Positions 49,368 through 54,661 of a stretch of 54,661 nt of DNA are shown in pieces; positions within the stretch are counted from its first letter, which is position 1, and every line of letters begins with the position of its first letter. Location of the stretch: the NCBI RefSeq assembly GCF_025127995.1, contig NZ_JAHLYP010000009.1, positions 1 through 54,661 on the forward strand. The letters are read 5' to 3'. The position numbers and the translations under genes are program-made. This DNA comes from Synechococcus sp. CS-1332. GTDB lineage: Bacteria; Cyanobacteriota; Cyanobacteriia; PCC-6307; Cyanobiaceae. The notes beneath the pieces are model-generated. The model searched no databases. It was not told where the DNA came from and saw nothing but the letters and a program-made list of their open reading frames with translations.

Positions 49368-50671
49368 CGGGACCTCTCGCCACCCAGGAGGTCGATCAGG
49401 CCCTTGAGGGTGTCCTGCTGGCTCAGGTCATCAAAGAGGAAGCGGGTGAGCAGCGCCTGCCAGGCGTCCCTCTGGCTCTTGCTGGTCTTCCCCACCAGGC
49501 GGATCGTCGAGCGCCGCATCGATTGTTGGCGCCCATCCACCATGGCGGCCACCACGGAGGAACTTCGCACCGGCGGCGCCACCTCCCGGTTCACCGGCAG
49601 CACGTACTGGTTGCGCAGGACCATGTCTCGCTGGTGTAGCGGACTGATGGCGAACCGGGCCAGGGCCATGGCCAGCTGGCGCTGGCCCGGACTGGAGTTG
49701 ACCCCGAAGGCGAGCACCCGCTCCCGGGTGATCGGGCTGGCGGCGCCGAATGGGCCGGAGGGCAGGGGAGACACCCCCAGGTTCCTGCCCAGGCGCGACC
49801 GGAGCCGGGTGAGGTTGATGCTGCGGCAGGGAATCCAGTCGAGGGTCCCCACCATCAGCTCCTTCAGCATTTCCGTTTCGGTGGGGTAAACGGTGACGTG
49901 CTGTTGCAGGTCCGCCGCACGCAACCATTGCAGCCAGCCATTCAGGCTGGTCCGCATCAGCGGGGTCGCCGGCGCGCCGGCCAGCAGGTTGCCCACGGCG
50001 TCGATCGCCCCAAGCGGGCCCAGGGTCCAGGCCAGATTCACCGCATCGAGGGATAGCCCCACCTCCATCCCCTTGGCGCTCAACGCCAGGAGCTCGGTGA
50101 GGGTGGCGGGGCTGCGCCTGACGCGGCGCCGATCGAAGCAGGCCACAAGGGGCTGCAGCTCCAGGGGGAGGCCGGTCAGGGTTCCATCCGTGCGTCGCAC
50201 GCGCACCACGGAGCCCGCATCCAGCTGATTCAGCACCACGGCCGGGAAGGACACGGTGCTGATGAGCCGTTCCCGGGCCAGCTCCTGGGCCGTGGACTCG
50301 TTCACCAGCATCAGGTCGGGGCTCAGGCCCGTCCGGTTGCGGACGACGAGTTCATTGCGCAGGCTTTCCTCGGGAAAGGTTTCCACCTGGAGCCGGACCC
50401 GCGGCTGCAGGGTGCGGAACGAGGACTGAAGCAGGGCCGTGCGTTCCCGGATTTCCTTCTGCAGTTCGGTGTCCAGGGCCTCCTCGCTGACCCCGACGGC
50501 GATGTACAGGGTGCCCTCGAGGGGGCGCAGCATGGGCTGCAGGCGCTGACTTCGGCAGCCCCACACCGAGGTCAACAACGGAATGGCAAGCCCGGCGGCG
50601 AACAGCTTGAAGGTCAGGGGCCGTCTGCCCTGAGCGGGTGGGGTGGGGGAGCGGCGGCAGAGGGGAATCAC
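49364..50671 (-). CDS. Extracellular solute-binding lipoprotein
   Basis: A 435-residue type 1 solute-binding protein. The signal peptide LFAAGLAIPLLTSVWGC has a possible lipobox Cys near residue 39. Binding-protein motifs include SPDLMLVNESTAQELARERL and GTLTGLPLELQPLVACFD. No ABC permease or ATPase is nearby. Instead it is co-translated with an MscS channel. The GTG start at 50671 gives a proper n-region (RR, GRRP). Confidence 0.75.
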   Translation of the reverse strand: MIPLCRRSPTPPAQGRRPLTFKLFAAGLAIPLLTSVWGCRSQRLQPMLRPLEGTLYIAVGVSEEALDTELQKEIRERTALLQSSFRTLQPRVRLQVETFPEESLRNELVVRNRTGLSPDLMLVNESTAQELARERLISTVSFPAVVLNQLDAGSVVRVRRTDGTLTGLPLELQPLVACFDRRRVRRSPATLTELLALSAKGMEVGLSLDAVNLAWTLGPLGAIDAVGNLLAGAPATPLMRTSLNGWLQWLRAADLQQHVTVYPTETEMLKELMVGTLDWIPCRSINLTRLRSRLGRNLGVSPLPSGPFGAASPITRERVLAFGVNSSPGQRQLAMALARFAISPLHQRDMVLRNQYVLPVNREVAPPVRSSSVVAAMVDGRQQSMRRSTIRLVGKTSKSQRDAWQALLTRFLFDDLSQQDTLKGLIDLLGGERSR

Positions 50672-50726
50672 ACCGTGAGGCTAGGGGTGTTCGCTGCTGC
50701 GGGCACCCCTGACCCCCCGCCGCCCA

Positions 50727-50981
50727 TCAGTCCTCGGGATAGAGCAGCTCGGCGAGTTCGTCGGGGTCCACGTCGTAGACCCGCGCCAGGGTGGTTTCGA
50801 TCGCGCTGGTCACCACATCCGGCAGGAAGCGCATCGCGTTCAGGGCGTCATCGGTGATGTCGTCGGTGAGGAGTTTGTCCCCCCCCAGCTTTTCATCGTT
50901 GATCACGGCCATCACCCAGCTCTGATAGGCGGTGACGAGATCGGCGAACTCGAGCTCAGGATCGTTCAGATCGAGGGCCAT
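50727..50981 (-). CDS. Small acidic conserved hypothetical protein
   Basis: An 84-residue acidic protein: LNDPELEFADLVTAYQSWVM, LTDDITDDALNAMRFLPDVV and YDVDPDELAELLYPED. It has no membrane segment. I do not recognise it; the clean start at 50981 and the helical, charged composition suggest a real gene. The neighbouring minus-strand lipoprotein gene starts 55 bases downstream of its stop. Confidence 0.6.
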   Translation of the reverse strand: MALDLNDPELEFADLVTAYQSWVMAVINDEKLGGDKLLTDDITDDALNAMRFLPDVVTSAIETTLARVYDVDPDELAELLYPED

Positions 50982-51040
50982 CGGGCGTCTCCAGGGACGG
51001 ACGTTGCTTCTGCAGTTTGCCGCCTGGTCGTCAGGATGGA

Positions 51041-51529
51041 GGGATGGATCAGGAACCCCTGCCATCGGCGGCCTCCCTGCAGGGCACCCTGTTCGACTTC
51101 GCCATCGGCGAGCTGGTGCGCGGCCATCGGGAGAGCTTCCCGCCCCTGTGGACGACGGAGAGCTGGGCCAAACTGCTGATCTGGCTGGCCCTCAGCTGTG
51201 GTTGCTCCGGCGAGCCCCGGGCCCTGGAGGCCTTCGCGGCGGCCCTGGGTCCTGCGCTCACCGCCCGGATGCGGCGGCTGTTCTTCGAGCGGGAGCTGGC
51301 CGGGCTGAACCTGCGGGTCATGGCCGATCCAGCTGAGCAGCAGGTGCTGCTGCTTCCCCTCGATGCGGGCCTCGAGGCCGACGGAGGCCCAGCTGGGTCG
51401 CTTGATCCTGAGCGGGTGGCGGCGGCCCTGCAGGCTGTTGGCCTCAGCGCCCTGGCGACGGCCGATCGCAGTCGCTGGCAGCCGCTGGAGGCCCTGATGG
51501 CGGTGCCTTGGCAGTCCGAAAGCGGCTGA
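51041..51529 (+). CDS. Conserved hypothetical protein
   Basis: A 162-residue soluble protein: LFDFAIGELVRGHRESFPPL, WTTESWAKLLIWLALSCGCS and MRRLFFERELAGLNLRVMAD. No domain is recognised. The pattern resembles a conserved cyanobacterial protein of unknown role. The ATG at 51041 begins the plausible part; an upstream in-frame ATG at 51017 is possible. It diverges from the acidic small protein. Confidence 0.6.
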   Translation, partial: GMDQEPLPSAASLQGTLFDFAIGELVRGHRESFPPLWTTESWAKLLIWLALSCGCSGEPRALEAFAAALGPALTARMRRLFFERELAGLNLRVMADPAEQQVLLLPLDAGLEADGGPAGSLDPERVAAALQAVGLSALATADRSRWQPLEALMAVPWQSESG

Positions 51530-51609
51530 GGCGGGCTCCTGCCGCAGTCCCAGCGGAGGCTTGCTGTGTCGGGGTTCTAGGTTGCCTTCCAGCAAGATCC
51601 CGGGCGAGG

Positions 51610-52263
51610 ATGCGGCTGATCGGCAGCTTCGAGGATCCCGGCTACGTGGCCCTGGCCGATGCGGCGATGGCCTTTTTCGATCGTCGCAGCGACCTGCAGC
51701 GCCGCGGTGTCGCCTTCTCCTTCGGCAGCGAAGGCGATCCCGGCGCGGCAGGGGGGGCAGGCGATCCCGGCAAGATCTCCACCGACATCAGCCTGGTGTG
51801 GCTCGATCGCACCGACCCCGAGGCCCAGGGCCTGGCGGACGTGATCATGCGCGGGGTTTCCGCTGGTCTGAAGCGCTACCTGGCCGAGCGCCCCCTGTTC
51901 CTCTCCTGCTGTCCGGAGCGTTCCCTGTTCGTCAACCCGATCTTCAACCTGCAGCGCTATGCGCCCGGGGAGGGGTTCTACAGCTGGCACTGCGACTGGA
52001 ACACCGGCGATGAGGCCACCGAGCCCATCCGCCGGGTGCTGGCCTGGATTCTCTACCTCAACACGGTGCCGGACGGCGGCACCGAATTCCACTGGCAGGA
52101 CCACCACGTGGAGGCCGTCAAGGGGAAGCTGGCGATCTTCCCCGCCGGCCTGTCCCACGTTCACAGGGGCCGCATCAGCCAGAGCCACACCAAGACCATC
52201 GCCACCGGCTGGATCAACGTCGGCTCGCTGGATGCTTACGTGGCGCGCCTCGCCGCCAGCTGA
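51610..52263 (+). CDS. 2-oxoglutarate/Fe(II) oxygenase family protein
   Basis: A 217-residue prolyl-hydroxylase-like oxygenase. The iron site is HxD in FYSWHCDWN near residue 127 with the distal His in FPAGLSHVHRG; the following RISQSHTKTIATGWI supplies the 2-oxoglutarate-binding basic residue. RYAPGEGFYSWHCDW and LYLNTVPDGGTEF are family stretches. The substrate is unknown. It ends 4 bases before the convergent acyltransferase gene. Confidence 0.85.
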   Translation: MRLIGSFEDPGYVALADAAMAFFDRRSDLQRRGVAFSFGSEGDPGAAGGAGDPGKISTDISLVWLDRTDPEAQGLADVIMRGVSAGLKRYLAERPLFLSCCPERSLFVNPIFNLQRYAPGEGFYSWHCDWNTGDEATEPIRRVLAWILYLNTVPDGGTEFHWQDHHVEAVKGKLAIFPAGLSHVHRGRISQSHTKTIATGWINVGSLDAYVARLAAS

Positions 52264-52267
52264 GGCC

Positions 52268-53638
52268 TCATCCCAGGGCCGAGGGCACGATCAGCCGCTG
52301 CAGCCGGAGGGCCAGCTCCTCGGTGAGCGCCTGCACGGCCTGGCGGCGATCACGGCGATAGTCCGCCATCCGTTCGTCCACCACGATCGGCGCGTCGATG
52401 CTGATCCGTGCCCGCAGCCGGCCCAGCCGTGGGCGCTGGTTGGCGGTCTGGCCCTGGATCCGGCACTGGGTGTCCCAGAGCAGCAGCAGCGTGTCGGCGA
52501 AGCGCTCCTGGCTGGGCCGCTCCCGCACATAACTGCCGCTGACGGCAACGAAGGACTCCACCACGCGCATGTGCCACAGCTGGGCCTCGGTTTCGGCCGC
52601 CAGCCGGTCGGCCAGCCCCTGGGCCAGGGGGCTCAGGGGCGCGGCGTTGGCGGGCTGGGCGGGGTAAAGCCGATCCCAGCCGGCCTGCTCCAGGCGCCGG
52701 CAGCGGTGGGTGAGGCTACCGCTGGGTTGCAGCCCGAAGGACAGCTCCACCCTCCGCAGGGCCAGATCCATCAATCGTTGCAGCCGGGGTCCGAAGGGGG
52801 TGCTGGCGGCCTCCGCCACTGGGGCGTCCCCGTCCGGCAAGCAGAGGTGCACCTTGTCGCGGTAGAAGGCCTCCATCTGCTCAAGCATGCGTTCCCCGAG
52901 GCGGACCAGCCGCTCCAGCAGCCGGGAGGAGGCCAGGTCGTGGCTGGGATCGGGGCCCAGTCCCGCCCCCTCCTCCAGTCGGCAGAGCAGGGCCTCGATC
53001 GCCCCCCAGATCGGGGATATGTAGCTGTACTGCAGGCCGATCGGCAGCAGGTCCATGCGCTCGTGGCGACCGGCGTCGGCCAGGTCGGCCGCCGTCCAGA
53101 AGGCGAGCTGGGCGGTGCCGGGCTCCAGGGGGCTGAGCAACTCGTTGTGGCCATTGGTGGCCCCTTCCGGCGCTAGGGCGAAGGGGTGGGGGCCGTCCAG
53201 CAGCAGGCGCCGGGCCGTGCGCAAGGCCGGCAGATCGAGCTTGCTCCGCTGGATCGAGCCGCCCCCCAGGTGGGTGAACAGCCAGCCCATCCCCGCCCCG
53301 GCCCAGAGGGGGATGCCGCGGTCGAACAGGAACTGGCCGGTGGGCGCCGGATCGAAAGGCAGGCCTTGCCGTCGACCGGCCCTGGCCAGTTCCACCCACA
53401 GCAACTGAGCCATGCTCAGGGGGTCGTCGAGGCTGGGGTGGCGGAAGGCGAGCAGCAGCCGGCTCTCCCTGGCCTGGAAGGAGCGCATCGCTTCCAAGAG
53501 CGACGCCATGCCATCCACCTCGACCGTGTCGATCCGACAGCGCCAGCGCAGCCAGAGCGGCAGCACGATCCTGCCCACCGCCAGCACCCGGCCATCGAGG
53601 CGGGGGGGCAGGAACTCCAGGGGCGGGGCGGTGGCCAT
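52268..53638 (-). CDS. PlsC-like acyltransferase
   Basis: A 456-residue protein with an acyltransferase domain. The HxxxxD motif reads AFRHPSLDDPLSM at about 65-77, and FALAPEGATNGHNELL gives the second block near 155. The C-terminal 250 residues are helical and lack known motifs. It would acylate glycerol phosphate or another lipid at the membrane. Long proteins of this kind are common in cyanobacteria. Confidence 0.78.
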   Translation of the reverse strand: MATAPPLEFLPPRLDGRVLAVGRIVLPLWLRWRCRIDTVEVDGMASLLEAMRSFQARESRLLLAFRHPSLDDPLSMAQLLWVELARAGRRQGLPFDPAPTGQFLFDRGIPLWAGAGMGWLFTHLGGGSIQRSKLDLPALRTARRLLLDGPHPFALAPEGATNGHNELLSPLEPGTAQLAFWTAADLADAGRHERMDLLPIGLQYSYISPIWGAIEALLCRLEEGAGLGPDPSHDLASSRLLERLVRLGERMLEQMEAFYRDKVHLCLPDGDAPVAEAASTPFGPRLQRLMDLALRRVELSFGLQPSGSLTHRCRRLEQAGWDRLYPAQPANAAPLSPLAQGLADRLAAETEAQLWHMRVVESFVAVSGSYVRERPSQERFADTLLLLWDTQCRIQGQTANQRPRLGRLRARISIDAPIVVDERMADYRRDRRQAVQALTEELALRLQRLIVPSALG

Positions 53639-53730
53639 GGGCGGAGGCTAGGCGGGCAGAAATGGGGACAATGACTCCACGTCCAGCTGTTGCCCCGACC
53701 GCGCCATCGCGGCCGGCGCCCTGGGTCGCT

Positions 53731-54240
53731 TCATCGAGTCTCCAGGGGGGTGATCGGCCCTGCGCCCCGCTTCACCCCCAGCCGGATCGGCCGCGGCGGA
53801 CCCTGCGCCGGCAGGGTCACCTCCACCCACAGTTGCTCGCCCGGCGGGCGGCGGGAGGGATCTGCCACCCGGGGCGGGATGAAGAAGGCCACCGATGGCT
53901 CCAGGCGCCAGAGTTCGCCTTGCGGAGTCGCCGCAAGGCTCTGGGAGCGGGGAGTGGCATCGGTGGTCAGCGTTGCCCGCACCAGCCCGGCCTCGGAGCG
54001 CAGCACCACCCGCCCTCCCGACCAGGGCATGTCCTGGCCGTCAGCCCTGTCGGGGGCGGGCACCAGCAGGCCCAGGTTCACGTAACGCCCCCGGATCGGC
54101 AGGTGGGGATCCACCGGCTGGGTCAGGATCCAGCCCCGCGGCCGGGTGGCCCGATCCAGCAGCAGCTGGCCCCCCAGGCTGAGCAAAAGGCCGCCCTGCA
54201 GCAGGGCCAGCAGCAGTCCCTTCCGCAGCATGAGACTCAT
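53731..54240 (-). CDS. GDYXXLXY-domain protein
   Basis: A 169-residue protein with one N-terminal membrane helix (LLLALLQGGLLLSLGGQLLL) and an extracytoplasmic domain. IRGRYVNLGLLVP stands at the GDYXXLXY signature but reads GRYVNLGL, so the first D and the final Y differ. The gene is coupled (ATGA overlap) to the DUF2157-like membrane gene upstream, the usual partner of this family. The function is unknown. Confidence 0.7.
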   Translation of the reverse strand: MSLMLRKGLLLALLQGGLLLSLGGQLLLDRATRPRGWILTQPVDPHLPIRGRYVNLGLLVPAPDRADGQDMPWSGGRVVLRSEAGLVRATLTTDATPRSQSLAATPQGELWRLEPSVAFFIPPRVADPSRRPPGEQLWVEVTLPAQGPPRPIRLGVKRGAGPITPLETR

Positions 54241-54661
54241 GGGGTCGCCCGGCCAAGGGCGCGGGCCACGAACCGGCGGCGCAGTAGCTCCAGCCCCCAG
54301 CCGCCGCCGAGGAACAGCACCCCCAGGCCGATCAGGCTGGCGGAGCGGCCCAGGCTGTCCATCACCTGGGACACGTAGAACGTCATCACGTCGATGGCGA
54401 TCAGGGCGGCGCCGATGTTGACCCGCTCGGAGCGGCCATCCATCACGCCCCAGGCCACCAGCAGCAGGCCGCCGACGGCCCACCACAGATAAGTGAACAC
54501 ACCGGCGTCCTGCTGGATGCTCCAGGTCATGGCCACACCGGGCAGCAGCCAGCCGATCGCCACCGCCAGGGGCCAAGCGCGCCGGCCCCGCAGGCGAAGG
54601 GCCAGCAGCAGGGGGGTGCCCAGGGCCACGGCCCAGCCGCCGAGCGCCAGCGGCAGCGGCA
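54237..54661 (-). CDS. DUF2157/DUF4401-like membrane protein (5' partial)
   Basis: The C-terminal 140 residues of a polytopic protein, cut by the window end: AWPLAVAIGWLLPGVAMTWS, FTYLWWAVGGLLLVAWGVMD, DVMTFYVSQVMDSLGRSASL and IGLGVLFLGGGWGLELLRRR. The last two helices match the DUF2157 group. It shares a four-base overlap with the GDYXXLXY gene. The start is beyond base 54661. Confidence 0.7.
   Translation of the reverse strand, partial: PLPLALGGWAVALGTPLLLALRLRGRRAWPLAVAIGWLLPGVAMTWSIQQDAGVFTYLWWAVGGLLLVAWGVMDGRSERVNIGAALIAIDVMTFYVSQVMDSLGRSASLIGLGVLFLGGGWGLELLRRRFVARALGRATP

Noticed and set aside
47892-49889. A 665-residue plus-strand open frame
   Set aside because: Antisense to cyAbrB, MscS and the solute-binding gene; Gln/His/Pro-rich composition without domains.
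1-54661. CRISPR array, tRNA or rRNA genes
   Set aside because: No regularly spaced repeats, T-loop GGTTCGAAT-type sequences in cloverleaf context, or rRNA-like stretches were found by eye; a tRNAscan run would settle the tRNA question.

Overview
The window is GC-rich, densely packed bacterial DNA and most probably comes from a picocyanobacterium of the Synechococcus/Cyanobium type. Three things suggest this. One is an NADH-dehydrogenase-like/SelD fusion (1-1593). Another is a cyanobacterial AbrB regulator (47552-47920). The third is several copies of the cyanobacterial palindrome HIP1 (GCGATCGC, for example at 8326, 14688, 20486, 25456 and 47967). All functions below come from reading motifs; no database was searched.

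Region by region. (1) 1-4.8 kb: a selenium block with a selD fusion, mnmH (2-selenouridine tRNA synthase) and a PhnD-like, possibly selenate-binding, periplasmic protein, then a ChaN-like protein with a PDZ domain. (2) 4.9-7.2 kb: a DUF1611/DgcN-like protein translationally coupled to a PLP racemase. (3) 7.2-12.0 kb: a rearranged block in which an SDR, a pterin-4a-carbinolamine dehydratase and a dihydrofolate-reductase-like gene occur in intact and broken copies around a TerB-Coq4-like gene and a KirBac potassium channel. (4) 12-23.5 kb: housekeeping and accessory genes: CDF metal efflux, DoxX, a PhnCE-like ABC transporter, a nucleoside deaminase, MscS, MoaB, a methyltransferase that has lost its SAM-binding core, a phosphoesterase and a methylglyoxal-synthase-like/diacylglycerol-kinase fusion.

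(5) 23.6-28.3 kb is the most striking part: an integron. A tyrosine recombinase with the IntI-specific insertion is followed on the same strand by a run of lower-GC gene cassettes separated by attC sites. The cassettes encode an NTF2-like protein, a HigBA-type toxin-antitoxin pair with its own promoter and palindromic operator, an unknown protein, a small membrane protein and an EEP-superfamily nuclease/phosphatase. Degenerate attC-like sites around an HD-domain gene (30.4-31.1 kb) suggest the array once reached further. (6) 28.3-33.7 kb is a decayed zone of broken genes among a few intact small enzymes.

(7) 33.8-41 kb is a sulfur island. An ArsR regulator diverges from an operon of persulfide dioxygenase-rhodanese, membrane rhodanese, TauE exporter, OsmC and GNAT proteins. 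A cytochrome b, a Tat-exported YedY/sulfite-oxidase-like molybdoenzyme and a CcdA-thioredoxin protein follow. Together they could take sulfane sulfur to sulfite and then export or oxidise it. (8) 41-46 kb: a DM13 protein, a Kir-like channel lacking the potassium selectivity filter, and an operon of RskA-like anti-sigma factor, EamA transporter, ECF sigma factor and double cupin. (9) 46-54.7 kb: an orphan metal ABC permease, cyAbrB, an MscS channel co-translated with a solute-binding lipoprotein, small conserved proteins, a 2OG-Fe(II) oxygenase, a PlsC-like acyltransferase and the start of a GDYXXLXY/DUF2157 membrane pair cut by the window end. No rRNA, tRNA, CRISPR array or intact transposase was seen.
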